A stretch of DNA of 64,000 nucleotides, taken from the NCBI GenBank assembly GCA_010909165.1, contig MU008166.1:558001-622000 (forward strand), given 5' to 3'. Shown here piece by piece: positions 44,973-55,403 of this stretch. The stretch's first letter is position 1. Each line of letters opens with the position of its first letter. The translations under genes were made by a program, and so were the position numbers. Under the pieces are notes generated by a model. The model made no database searches and had not been told where the DNA came from. It saw nothing but the letters and a program-made list of their open reading frames with translations. The stretch comes from Anthoceros angustus (Eukaryota > Streptophyta > Anthocerotopsida > Anthocerotales > Anthocerotaceae).

Positions 44973-45881
44973 TTAAGACCAGAACACGAGTAGACCGCGA
45001 TTGGAAGAAGCCAGATGGAATCGGTGGAGAGTCTCAGCGATATACTTGCTTTGGTGAAGCATAAGAGTTCGCTCATCCAGGTTACGAACCAACTGAACAC
45101 CAAGCACAAAGGTGAGAGGGCCGATATCTTTCATGTCGAATTTCTTATGCAGCATACTCTTAACCCAAGCGAGTAACTCCGGATTGTTGGATGCCAGAAT
45201 GGCATCATCAACATAAAGAGCCAAGATGACAAGATGGCCTCCCTTAGAGTACATATACACGTTGGCATCACCAGGGTTCTGCACAAAACCGATGGATTTG
45301 AGGTACTTATCGATGGTTTTGTACCACTCACGTGCAGACTGCTTGAGACCGTAAATAGTCTTCTTCAAACGACATACCCAGGTAGGATGTTCAGAATCAA
45401 CAAAACCCTCGGGCTGTTGCATGTAGATATCCTCCTTAAGCTCACCATACAAAAACGCAGTACAGACGTCCATCTGCTGCAAATCCCATGCATGAGCAGC
45501 GGCAAGAGCAAGTATCATTCTGATGGATTGTGTTTTGACAACAGGGCTGAAGGTGTCCTGGAAATCAACACCCGGAATTTGAGTGAAGCCTCGAGCGACA
45601 AGACGGGATTTATATCTGGCAATCTCGCCTTTCTCATTGAGTTTGTGCTTGAATACCCACTTACAGCTGACCACCTTGCGTCCCGCAGGCAGAGGGCAAA
45701 GTTCCCATGTATCGTTCTTAATAAGTGAATCGTATTCATCTTGGATGGAGGGTATCCAATGAGCTTGATCAGCTCCAGTGATAGCCTCAGTATAAGTACG
45801 GGGCTTGAAAACGGAAGTTCCTCGCATCCTTGAGAAAGGCTGCCTTGACGCCAAAATCGACGGTATGGAGGTTCTTTCCAC
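44973..45881 (-). pseudogene. Copia reverse transcriptase
   Basis: A 302-codon open frame with the RVT_2 landmarks: DTWELCPLPAGRKVVSCKWV, SRLVARGFTQIPGVDFQDTF, QQMDVCTAFLYGELKEDIYM, and catalytic YVDD at 45204-45215. It lacks a frame connection to integrase upstream and RNase H downstream because of short indels at each junction. The catalytic core itself is open. Confidence 0.88.
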
Positions 45882-46540
45882 TGAGTTGGTGGTAACCTCT
45901 CTCGGATGGGATATCTGCGCTCAGCTGGTGGAGCGGGTATAGGGATGTCATCTTCAGCCTCCACTGCAAAATTAGGTAACAAATCGGCGTCGACTGAAAC
46001 ATCTGAAGCTTGGGAGATATCGTCTGGAATGTCCTGATTCGCTTGCTCATCATCTGCAGGTGCTGGGACAGGTGCAGGAGCACCGGCCTGATCTTGAGCA
46101 TTCTCAGCAAATTCTGGGAGAACATCTGCTGCAGGGTCCTCGTCGGGATCAACTGGATTGCCTGGTGGGGCATGTTGAACAGCAGGATCAAACACGAGGG
46201 AATATTCCGAGCTTGCAGCCACAAAATCATCTTGGGGAAACTCAGATGTATCTTCCTCGTCAACAACATCGGTGACAGTAAAGTTGGAAGGGGTATAGGG
46301 CACCGAATCAAAATACGGCTTTGCAGGACTGGTTAGCTCACGGAAAGTGACACTCCTGGCGAACATCGCAGAATTGGTAAGGGGATCATAAAGCTTGTAC
46401 GCCTTTACTTCTTCACCGTAACCAACAAACAATCGTGGCTTGGCACGGGCATCTAACTTGTGTCTCTTTTCCTCAGGGACATATGCGTAGGCTGGAGAGC
46501 GAACACTCTGAGATGAAGTAGACTCGGCTTTCTTCGCCAT
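45880..46540 (-). pseudogene. Copia integrase C-terminus and acidic linker to RT
   Basis: The frame starts within SPAYAYVPEEKRHKLDARAK and continues through the GYGEEVKAYKLYDP post-core region, then an acidic, proline- and alanine-rich linker (DEDPAADVLPEFAENAQD) usual before Copia RT. It is offset from the preceding integrase frame by one lost G (TTCGCTCTCC where TTCGGCTCTCC is expected, about 46495). Confidence 0.75.
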
Positions 46541-47600
46541 ATGACCTCATAGGGGGTTGCACCATCCACAGCACTTGTCACAAGACGATTGAGAATGTAA
46601 GTTGCCGTTACCATTGCTTCAGCCCAGTATGCTTTGCTAAGACCCGACCATTCCAACATACTACGAGTCATCCCTAACAGAATCTGGTTACGGCGTTCAG
46701 CAACGCCGTTCTGCTCCTGGGTATAGGGGACAATCAATTGGCGGACAATACCCTGATCCAGAAGAAACTGATTGAAGTGGCCATGTGTAAATTCTGTACC
46801 ATTATCGGTACATAGGCACTTCAACAAGCAACCAGTCTGCCTTTGGACCATTTGCAGCCACTCTTGGAAGAGTTCAAAAGTGTCAGACTTGAGCCGCATC
46901 GGGTATGTCCAAGAATACCGACTAAAATCATCGGTAAGTGTAAAATAGTATAAAGCTCCACCCAAAGAGGGTATGTGGACCTTTCCAGAGATATCTGCAT
47001 GTACCAGTTCCAGAATCTGTGAAGCTCGATGTGCCTTGGATGTTGGAAAGGGTCTCTCCTTTTGTTTTGCTATAACGCAGGCATCACACAAAGGAAGGTC
47101 CTTAAAACATTTTGGCAGAGGCTCTCTGTAGCAGGTCAGATTAGACATCTTTATCAGCTTGTCACGGTTGGCATGACCTAGTCGGGCGTGCCAAAGACTG
47201 GCCTGAGCAGCTTGCGACGACTGGGCAACATGAGCAGAATCTGGAGGTATGACTGTTAAATCAAGTTGATACAAGTCATGTACTATATGTCCAGTAGCAA
47301 CAACCTGACCTCCCTCCCCTCTCGTCTTAAGCTCACAGCGGAAAGAAGAGAAGAGCAAATCATATGTGCGTAGGGACATAAGCTGGCTAATGGACAACAA
47401 GTGCTTAGCCATATGAGGGACGTAAAGAACATTGTCCAGGTGAAGGACTGAACCGTCCCGGAGATGGAAACGACAGGAGCCAGAACCTGCTATCTTCAAA
47501 CCTGTACGTGTAAGCTCATCTCCCAGAAGCACTTTGTCAGCAGTTTGAGAAGAACGAAAATGACTGAGCATTGACTTATCGTTACAGATGTGAGAAGTGG
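46453..47600 (-). pseudogene. Copia pre-integrase and integrase core
   Basis: An open frame with the HHCC pre-integrase region (WHARLGHANRDKLIKMSNLT, LCDACVIAKQKERPFPTSKA), the catalytic core with YFTLTDDFSRYSWTYPM, then CTDNGTEFTHGHFNQF and EQNGVAERRNQILLGMTRSM. The three catalytic acidic residues appear to be present. The frame ends in a shift just after the core. Confidence 0.85.
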
Positions 47601-47905
47601 CCCTGAATCGATATACCAACTCTGTGGGGAAGGGTGAGCAGAAGATGCAAGGCAAACCGTCATGACAACAGGCGGTTTGGTGGAAGTCGACGAGGAAAGT
47701 CGATCCTTGGATGCCACATGAGCTTCAGCCTGTCTGGAGGACTTCTCAGCTTTGCGTGGCTCCCCTGATTTCTTTTTTCTACACTCCGTTCCCGGTACAT
47801 GCACCACACCGATTCTGAGCGGATCTCTTTCTGAGGTGGATTTAGAAGAGCTGCACACCGGAGGTAGGCTTCCTTCGATATTCTTTCCTTGAGAATAGAG
47901 AACTT
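47495..47905 (-). pseudogene. Copia zinc knuckle and protease, both damaged
   Basis: CRKKKSGEPRKAEKSSRQAE marks the region just after the zinc knuckle. The first half of a knuckle (CGAC.GNG) lies in another frame, and the bases between are missing (about 47790). Further on, SWYIDSG reaches the protease active site (Asp-Ser-Gly codons at 47601-47609). The frame then shifts because one G of a GGGG run is missing, and ATSHICND continues in the next frame. Confidence 0.75.
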
Positions 47906-48660
47906 TATCGCCTTGGTTCACCACTACTAATAGTAGAGTGGCTGCGGCTTTGTTCCTCTTGTAGCAGGGCGCCAATCACATCAGCCAGGTTGATGTTGGT
48001 TGGCTGGCCGGCTGCTCTAGCTGCATCGGCAGCGCGAACAGTTGCTCCATAGTTGGAGACAAAAGTCTGATAGCTAGGAGGCAAGCTGGTCAGAAGTTGG
48101 CTAACAGCATCAAGCTCCGGGAATTGTGAGCCGAGGTTGATGAGTTGAGCCCGCAGTTGACGAAAACGAATGACAAATGGGGACACCTTATCGCCTTCCT
48201 TAAGCCGCAAAGAGAAGAGTTCACCACGCACAGCACACATGGTAAGAATGTTCTTAGCTTCATATGTCTGTGTGAGCAGGATCCAGATGTCTTCAGCTTT
48301 GGTTAAGAAGGCAACATCCGCAAGGAGAGTCTCGTCCAGCCCGCTTATGATGACGGCACGAGCAACATAATTAAGGTTTGCCCACTTGTCCTTCTCTTCT
48401 TGTGTGGCAGACTGTGTGGGTTCCTTAAGCGTGCCGCTAACAACTCCCCAAACGTGTCTCGCTTGCAGGGCAGCTGTCATGCGCACCTTCCAACCTTCGA
48501 ACTTCATGCCATTAAAGCGATCTCGCTCCTTAAATTCAACTGAGTACGAAGGTTGTGGAATCACTGGCACAGGCGGGAGTGGCTGAGGAATCACTCCTCC
48601 ACTACCTGCTCCCCCACTTCCACCACCGCCCGCTCCTCCTCCCCCTCCTGCTGTCGCCAT
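47905..48660 (-). CDS. Copia gag
   Basis: A 251-codon frame. A glycine-rich start (MATAGGGGGAGGGG) leads into a typical UBN2-type Copia gag: FNGMKFEGWKVRMTAALQAR, WANLNYVARAVIISGLDETL, LRLKEGDKVSPFVIRFRQLR and LLTSLPPSYQTFVSNYG. Gag forms the virus-like particle. The open frame ends shortly after ALLQEEQSRSHS, close to the normal join with the zinc knuckle, where a shift breaks the polyprotein. Up to that point it looks intact. Confidence 0.88.
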   Translation of the reverse strand: MATAGGGGGAGGGGSGGAGSGGVIPQPLPPVPVIPQPSYSVEFKERDRFNGMKFEGWKVRMTAALQARHVWGVVSGTLKEPTQSATQEEKDKWANLNYVARAVIISGLDETLLADVAFLTKAEDIWILLTQTYEAKNILTMCAVRGELFSLRLKEGDKVSPFVIRFRQLRAQLINLGSQFPELDAVSQLLTSLPPSYQTFVSNYGATVRAADAARAAGQPTNINLADVIGALLQEEQSRSHSTISSGEPRR

Positions 48661-48988
48661 TCTGACTCGCTTGGAGAAGATACAGGTTGCGGGTGATCAA
48701 GCCGCACCAGGACCTTCTTCAGAAAGTGCGTCAAGATGGATAGCAGGAAAGCCGGAGAAAGAGCGCAAAGCGGCATGGAAGGAAGACGAGGGGGTCAGAC
48801 GGCAGCAAACATTAGGTGATGGCGGTTGGGGAAAGGACTAACTCCGCGTCCTTTGCATGCAGGAATAAAAACGCCACCAGACACATGCACCGGCACTCCT
48901 CCACCTCCGCGGAAAACCGGTCAGCAATACAATCGCAGACAACGCTGCGTGGAGCCGCTGGAGATGCGCAACCAACAGGCGCGCCGTC

Positions 48989-49537
48989 CTAGCGTGCCGG
49001 TGGTGGCGATTCGGATCTGATCCGCTCGCGCCCAGGAGCAGGCACGGAAGGCGAACAACTCCGACAGGAAATCGAGCCGACTTGTCGATGCAAATCGGTC
49101 ACTAAAACTGTGAGTTTCCGCACATCCTCAATTAAAGATGTTTGCGTGCAGAGGAAGAAGTCAATTGCTGCCGTAATCTGGTGATGCCGAGCAGTGGTCA
49201 CCTCGTCCTGTCGTGATGAGACGGTGAGAAAAACTTTTTTCGTTGTTTCGAGCCTGGTGTTGAGTACACGTGATGCCCCAACAATCTCTGGCAAAACAAT
49301 GGCTCGGTGACGGTAAGTCTCCTCCAATTCCTGCTCATGGGATAGGTGCCGTTCTTTGTAGGCGCGACGGGGTGTCCGACTGAATGGAAGGACGTATGGG
49401 AGGTCCTCAGATCCTGGTCCGTAATCCCTACGGAAATTAAGATCACCAGAAAACCTAGAAACTTGATGTCGTATCCTCTGATGATTGCAGGATGCTGGAA
49501 AAGAATGCTCAACGCGGAGGCGTCCACGTCGAGGCAT
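48989..49537 (-). CDS. Extra leader ORF of the Copia element, function unknown
   Basis: A 182-codon frame from an ATG at 49537, on the coding strand of the element, between the primer site and gag. It is arginine-rich at the start and end (MPRRGRLRVEHSF; PAPGRERIRSE), with a helical middle (TSLIEDVRKLTVLVTDLHRQ) that could form a short coiled coil. It stops 328 bases before the gag ATG. Most Copia elements have no ORF in the leader. I do not recognise it. It may be a captured host fragment, an untranslated leader open by chance, or a real accessory protein. Confidence 0.45.
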   Translation of the reverse strand: MPRRGRLRVEHSFPASCNHQRIRHQVSRFSGDLNFRRDYGPGSEDLPYVLPFSRTPRRAYKERHLSHEQELEETYRHRAIVLPEIVGASRVLNTRLETTKKVFLTVSSRQDEVTTARHHQITAAIDFFLCTQTSLIEDVRKLTVLVTDLHRQVGSISCRSCSPSVPAPGRERIRSESPPPAR

Positions 49538-49833
49538 CTTCAGCCAGTTTCAGAGTAAAAGAATCTGCTGCACTAAGGCAGCCAGACTTGCACAGCGGAA
49601 ATCACTCATGTCTGTCTATTTGCCAAGGGCAGAAAACTAGCCTTTATCTAAACGTTCTCGTGCAGGTAGCAAAGTGAGAAATTGGACACACGACCCAAGA
49701 GCCACAGAACTGTGGCTATTGGATTTTGTGTCCAAGAATCCCGTGTTGCTACTCGCAGCTTGAACATCAAGCTAGGAACTGCTACAAAAGGATGATGACA
49801 TGAGATCATGTATCAGAAAAAAACAAAAAACTT

Positions 49834-49845
49834 GCTCTGATACCA
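49834..49845 (-). promoter_or_regulatory. Primer-binding site, initiator tRNA-Met type
   Basis: On the minus strand TGGTATCAGAGC directly follows the CA end of the LTR. Confidence 0.92.
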
Positions 49846-50054
49846 TGTTAAAGTTTTTGAGAGCAACGCATGCTCACTCAATTGCCAAAACAAAGAAAGA
49901 TGCTTTAATTAAGCACTGATATGTCTTATATACAAAAATGTCAAGAGTCATGACTATTCATAATCCTAAACTTTAGGCTGCTAACAACAGCTACGTTTAC
50001 TTATGTATATATAAATATATATATAACCCTGAACCCAGATTATATATCGTAACA
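49846..50054 (-). repeat. 5' LTR of the minus-strand Copia element
   Basis: 209 bp. TG...CA ends and a TATATATATTTATATATA stretch suitable as a TATA region. Identical by eye to the other LTR. Confidence 0.95.
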
Positions 50055-50059
50055 TAATG

Positions 50060-51968
50060 GTGTCATGTAGCCATTGTCAAGTTTTCTCAAAGAGGCATGG
50101 TGTCGTTTTTCGTAACATTGGAAAGATGCTCGCTCTCGTTGCCGTAGTTATGGAAGCCCCACGCCATCTCGACACGGCTGGAAGAGGCCAAGTTATTTTT
50201 CAATGATTTGCAACGCATTATACGACCTCTAGTACAATGCGATTTATAATACTTAAAGGTGTCTTAGAGATTTAAACATGTATTACAACCTACATCTTAA
50301 TTAGTGCAATGCAAATTATAACACGTATTACAACACAAATTGTAAAATTGGGGCCAACTCCAAGAAGATGGCTTTTGATTCAATGTTGACATGGATTTTA
50401 AAGATTACTTAGGGCCCTTTCCCATGGAACGTGATCCAGCTCACAAAGGACTCATGGGTCGGGTGACCAATTTTCTATGCACCGCATGGACATGAAAATG
50501 GAAGATATGTGCCAGTACACGATGCCGACACATGCCCTTCTATACCGACGCGAGTCTTAAATCATTGATTCCCACATTGAGACTTTTGCAAAAGGTGTCT
50601 TTACGGCGAGTTCAATTATGAACGGGGTCATACGAGTCACCCGGCCACAATAGAACTCACTAAAGAAAGGCGGGGAAGAAATCCGAACTGGACCGGATTT
50701 TGCCCCACATAAGGACAAAGATTGCAATCAGTGCATTGCTTATCAGTACCCTAAACCTCAGATCGGGTTAATGGGAAATGTCCTTTATGACCCCTACAGA
50801 CTTGCCACAGGGGCCTAGATTAGGTAGTTCACAAATAGGATGGTGTGTCCAAATAGCTTAGGCCAAATGGACTCCAGCGAGTGGCTAGATAATAGACTGC
50901 TTCTAGTTATCAATTTGTTATTTCTTTTTGGTTCCAAGGGAAATGCGGGAAGTGCGAGTGCGTGTGCTCAATTTCACCATTGAAATTCTAACGATTTTTT
51001 TTTTTCATCGAAGGACTTAGAATCAATTTGATCTACTTTATCATACATGTAGCATATAGCGTAGGGGCTGAAACGGCTGACGTTTCCTCCCAAGCCATAG
51101 TGCGGGCTCAAGTTTAAAGGTGTTTTCTTGTTTAGGCATAGCAGTGGTAGAATCGGGATATTTATGAAGAGGATGGATGTGTGGTTAGGGGATAGGGAGG
51201 CAGCTTACTGGTCTGGCTAGAGTATAAAGTTGGCTCGATTCTGTTGAGTTCCCAAGGCGGGGTCTCTTTTTTTATTGCTCCACTTTCATCAATCAAGGTA
51301 TGCTTGTGTGCCTTTTGCTTCCATCCAGGCTCCTACAACTTGTTGTTGATGTGCTCTTGTCTAACCCCTATCACTGTGATGTCATGTGCAACAGAGTGAA
51401 TCCAATAGCATGCTTCCCTTTGTGCCAACAGCTACTCACATCATCTATTATTGTCTGACTGACCAGTAACTCTCTGTTACTCTATGTGTGTACAGAATTG
51501 ATGTAGGCCCCGTACGCTATTCCTACCATGGCTAACATTTAGAATTTGTGCTATATGTGAAGTGGGCATGCCCATTCCCTGCATGCTTGTGTGCATGTCA
51601 TCAAAATAAGTGAATGACATTCATCATATATCTATATAAAAAAAACTGTATAAAAAGTATTACCAAATGTGAACCTTTGCGTAAGCCCACTTAGGTCCTA
51701 GGTCTCACATAGTTTCTATGAAGGCCTTGGTAAGTATATACCTACCTAATCTATATTACGGCGACTTCTAACTTGGTCACCTAATCGATATCGTGCCGAG
51801 CTTAGAAAGGCCACGAATAGACCTAAAAGAGCACCGAGACCTAAAAGAGCACAGCAAGGCTGTATAGCTTAAATATGTGCAGGACGCGGACAGAGGAGAC
51901 CGAACAGCGCCCTTTCTTGCCAGGAGCGAGCAACCAGATAACAGGCGGCGGCTGCTTGTCCTCTCATC
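50060..51968. other. Intergenic, upstream flank of eIF1A
   Basis: No gene recognised. An AT-rich stretch with TATAAAAAAAACTGTATAAA lies at about 51634-51655, some 310 bases before the eIF1A start. It could hold the core promoter, but this is not shown by the sequence alone. Confidence 0.4.
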
Positions 51969-52406
51969 ATGCCGAAGAATAAGGGAAAGGGAGGGAAGAA
52001 TCGCAAGAGGGGAAAGAACGAGGCCGACGATGACAAGAGAGAACTGGTGTTCAAGGAGGACGGGCAAGAGTATGCGCAGGTGCTGAGGATGCTAGGAAAT
52101 GGCCGCTGCGAGGCCTTGTGTATTGATGGCACCAAGAGGCTGTGTCATATTCGAGGGAAGATGCATAAGAAGGTGTGGATTGCTTCAGGTGACATAATTC
52201 TGGTAGGTCTTCGAGACTACCAGGATGACAAAGCGGACGTCATCCTCAAGTACCAACCCGATGAAGCTCGTCTCCTCAAGGCTTATAGTGAGCTTCCCGA
52301 TAACCTGCGTCTCAACGAGGGTATTGCTGGCGGCATGGATGAAGAAGAAGATGGCGGTGGGGATGATTATATCGAATTTGAGGATGAGGATATTGACCGG
52401 ATTTAG
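51969..52406 (+). CDS. eIF1A: Translation initiation factor eIF1A
   Basis: A complete 145-residue frame, the normal eIF1A length. Residues 1-25 are a lysine/glycine-rich basic tail ([20 protein letters not shown]). About 26-115 form the S1-like OB-fold ([20 protein letters not shown], then [20 protein letters not shown] and [20 protein letters not shown]). A helical segment ([10 protein letters not shown]) and an acidic tail follow, ending DEDIDRI, matching the C-terminal motif that contacts eIF5B. The protein binds the 40S ribosome, stabilises the scanning pre-initiation complex and helps subunit joining. No introns, stops or shifts. It is surrounded by transposons and dead genes, so its intactness suggests active selection. 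The start is the only reasonable ATG. Confidence 0.97.
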   Translation: MPKNKGKGGKNRKRGKNEADDDKRELVFKEDGQEYAQVLRMLGNGRCEALCIDGTKRLCHIRGKMHKKVWIASGDIILVGLRDYQDDKADVILKYQPDEARLLKAYSELPDNLRLNEGIAGGMDEEEDGGGDDYIEFEDEDIDRI

Positions 52407-53089
52407 GTCTGCATGCTGTTGGCTTGTGCACCTTGTGTGGCCTCTAAGCTTCTCTCTGTGTTAAGATAGCATGTATTGTGCCTTGGCCCTGAGGTTGCCA
52501 AGATGCAGTGGTCACGAGGCTGGTGCCGGCAATACTGTTACGTTACATGGTAGTAAAGTTTCCCAATTTCGGTTATGGAATGCCTAAGGCAAGGCCCTGT
52601 TCTTCGTATCAGGGGCTGGACTGCAAGAAGTTGCTGAGGGACCGCACATGACCTCCTCCAAATTCTCGCTGCCGAAAATGGCTCTGTGGACAATGTGTTC
52701 ATGGCCCTATCTAGGACATGGCTTTCACTAGGGCGTATCTGCAACTTTCTACTCAGTTCTCCATGTATTTGGGATGCAGTTTTCCTGCGTGCTGTGGAAA
52801 AGAGTGTTTCTTATTTGACAGGTGCCTTGCTTGAGTCCCGTCCGATTCCTTTGCCTACGGATAATGACATGGCCTTCGTATCGCCCGAGCCAGCATTAAT
52901 TTTCCGGGTAACGATGTGTACATCTGCGTCCGTTCCACCGTGTCCCTCTAATAGCGAACGTCAAGGCACTCTTTCTCGACATAATCTGGTCAGCCCCTTC
53001 GATACGATTCTCTTTTCACGAGTATTTGATACGCGTACCTATTCGACCTCTCTTTATAGGTAATATAGAATCCTTTTCCCTAGGGTGGT
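52407..53089. other. 3' flank of eIF1A; no clear gene
   Basis: Plus-strand frames (for example 52686-53063) lack recognised motifs. This stretch may contain the upstream part of the OSB-like relic that follows, but this could not be shown. Confidence 0.35.
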
Positions 53090-53478
53090 GTAGTCTCGCA
53101 GAGGCCCTGTGCGCCTCAACTGCCAAGAGCTGTGCCTGCAAGATGGCGATAGTGTGGCAATCGAATCCGTTGTGCACCCAGCAAATTGGTGGGTGTACTC
53201 GGAATCTGCAACGAGCTCCTTCTCACCTTACCTTAGGTTCGAGTCAACCGCTGCGAAAGAATCATCAATCCTCCAGATGCAGCAGTGTATTGAACCCAGC
53301 ATTTCCCCTTCCAGAGGAAAGGGTGGCTGGGGAAGGATTTCCCAGCAATGATCGTCGCCAGGAGCAGGAGCTATTGTGGCAACAAAGTTTTTTGGACCCT
53401 ACCATGTGGTGGGACAACAGGCGAGGTAGGAAGAGCTCCTGTTCCCCCGACTTCGAATATGCTAATGGGTCATAGTGC
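53090..53478 (+). pseudogene. Fragment resembling an organellar single-strand DNA-binding (OSB) protein
   Basis: Plus-strand residues ELLWQQSFLDPTMWWDNRRG, then KSSCSPDFEYANGS (about 53371-53475), resemble the PDF motif of plant OSB proteins (W..F..NP..WWDNR......PDFKHK). Upstream pieces in another frame (QDGDSVAIESVVHPANWWVY, about 53138-53200) could come from the preceding OB-like region, but this is weaker. The frame stops right after the motif and the pieces are out of phase. OSB proteins bind organellar DNA and limit recombination. Probably a dead fragment, or the last exon of a gene whose other exons I cannot see. Confidence 0.4.
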
Positions 53479-53589
53479 CTCTCCTTCTAATTCGAGCTCT
53501 CCGGATAAGCCTGAGCCTGGCAGGCGTGCAGGATCGTAATGGTCGTCGTAACAGCTGTGACCGTGATCACTTTATGTCAGCAGGGGAAG

Positions 53590-55403
53590 CTCTGTGCGGC
53601 CGTTGGAGCCCTGGAATCTCTGGCGCAGACAGACTCTGCCTTTTCTAAATCTGTTCAAAACTGTGTGCAGCTAAGAAGGATCTGGTTGCGTGCGACGAGT
53701 TCATGAACTCACTGTCAAATGTGGGTCCGAGTCGGATGCATACCTGGGCAATCATATCTTGCGCCTGTGCGCAGGTGGAGGTCGGCTAGAGGAGGCCATG
53801 GATGTGTTCACCAGGGTGGGCAAACCAGATGCCTAAGTATGGGGTTCCATAGTCTCTGCACATGCTAAGCATGAGCAACCTAAAAAGGCCATAAAACTTT
53901 ACCATGATATGCGAGGTCTGGTGTGAAGGGGGATGCGCACCTCTTTGTAGCTGCCCTTCAAGCTTGTGCATTGTCCGCCGACTTGGAATCTGGCAGAATG
54001 GTGCAGTCGGATGTGTTGCCCAGTGGCAGTCCTCCTAACTTGCTTATCTGAAACTGCCTGGTGGACATGTATGCGAAGTGTGGCGAACTGGAAGATGCAC
54101 GCAAGGCCTTTGATAGCTTGGCCACAAAGGATGTGGTGACATGGACGGCCCTGATTGCTGGATAGACACGGTAAGGGCATGGCCAGGATGCGCTTGTTCT
54201 GTATGGACAATGGAGCTAAAGGGCATGTTTGTGTTTAACAAAGTTACTTTTGCTTGCCTTCTGAAGGCATGTGCAAGCACTGGTGCCATACAGAAGGGCA
54301 GGCAGCTGCATTCTCAGATTGTCGAAAGAGGACAGCTGAATAGCATTGTGGTGGGCAACTGCCTGGTAGACATGTATGCAAAATGTGTTGAACTGGGAGG
54401 TGCACGTCAGATGTTTGAAAGCTTGGCCTCAAAAGATGTTGTGACATGGACGGCTCTGATTGCTGGGTATGCCCAGCAAGGGCTCGGGCATGAGGCTCTG
54501 ATTGTGTAGGGACAAATGGAGCAGGAGGGCCTAGTTTTGGCTGACCTTGTTACTTGTGCTTGCCTTCTGAAGGCTTGTGCAAGCGCTGGTGCCTTGCAGA
54601 TGGGCAGGCATCTGCACTCACAGATTATCGGAAGAGGCCAGCTGGATAACATACTGGTAGGCAACTGGATGGTCACAGAGCACTAGCTTCTTTTGAGGAG
54701 ATGTTAGTCGCCGGTATTTAGCCTGATGATGTGACCTATACTCGCCTTTTAGTAGCATGCAGTCATGAGGGACTGGTGAATGACAGTCGCAAGCACGTCA
54801 ATGCTTTTGCTGAACAATATGGCATCAAAACCTACCCTTGAGCACTACGTTATGCTTGGACGTGCAGGCCATTTAGATGAGGCAGAGAACATGCTATTGT
54901 CATGTGAGAGCCAAACTAATGATGTTGGTTTGACGTCTTTGCTGGCTGCCTGCAAAAGTCATGGGGATATAGTGAGGGCGACGCGTTGTTTTGCAAGCCT
55001 TGTTAGACTGAAGCCCCAGCGGTCGTCCGAATATGTGCTCATGGCCAATACCTATGCCGATGCGGGTATGTGGACCGATGTAGAAAGGATTGAAAAACAG
55101 AGACTGGGAGCAGGGGCATGTAAGAAACCTGCAGTGGCGGGCATGGAGGTGGAGAAGCAAGTACATACATTTCAGGTGGGAGAAATCAGAAATAATGACC
55201 TTGCGGTCAAGGTGGAGAGCACGAATGCACATTTGAAGCAGGAAGGGGGGGCTCGTACCCCCGACAAAGTTGGTGTTGATCCAGCCGCAGCAGGCGAGGG
55301 TGCGTACGGCCCAAGCAGACGCAGCAGGACAGGGCAAGCAGGAACTGAGCGTGCACCGCGTGCTTTCTTCCTAGTGGTCAATTTGTACAGACCTTATAGA
55401 TAA
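53590..55403 (+). pseudogene. Dead PLS-class PPR gene
   Basis: PPR modules can be followed in order through changing frames: KLCAAVGALESLAQT (about 53587), NHILRLCAGGGRLEEAMDVF (about 53750), [20 protein letters not shown] (about 54061), [34 protein letters not shown] (about 54270), [20 protein letters not shown] (about 54361), the VMLGRAGHLDEAENML late module (about 54850) and an E region (SEYVLMANTYADAGMWTDVE, about 55027). Several in-frame stops (for example at about 53834 and 54164) and frameshifts interrupt it. The tail after KQVHTFQVGE loses DYW similarity. Its module order matches the two intact PPR genes at 4.9-12.2 kb, so it is a related, dead copy. Confidence 0.85.

Larger units (their letters stand above)
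43608..50054 (-). mobile_element. Full-length Copia LTR retrotransposon, recent insertion but broken coding
   Basis: 6447 bp on the minus strand. By eye the two 209 bp LTRs (43608-43816 and 49846-50054) are identical. It is flanked by the 5 bp target duplication TAATG (43603-43607 and 50055-50059). Minus-strand order: LTR, tRNA-iMet primer site, long leader with an extra ORF, gag, zinc knuckle/protease, integrase, RT, RNase H, purine tract, LTR. Identical LTRs indicate recent insertion, yet the coding region has several one-base shifts and a deleted zinc-knuckle core. It may have been moved by enzymes from an intact relative. Confidence 0.95.

Noticed and set aside
52538-53063. Frames just downstream of eIF1A as an extra eIF1A-linked gene
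   Set aside because: No motif and no splice support; most likely untranslated or spacer sequence.
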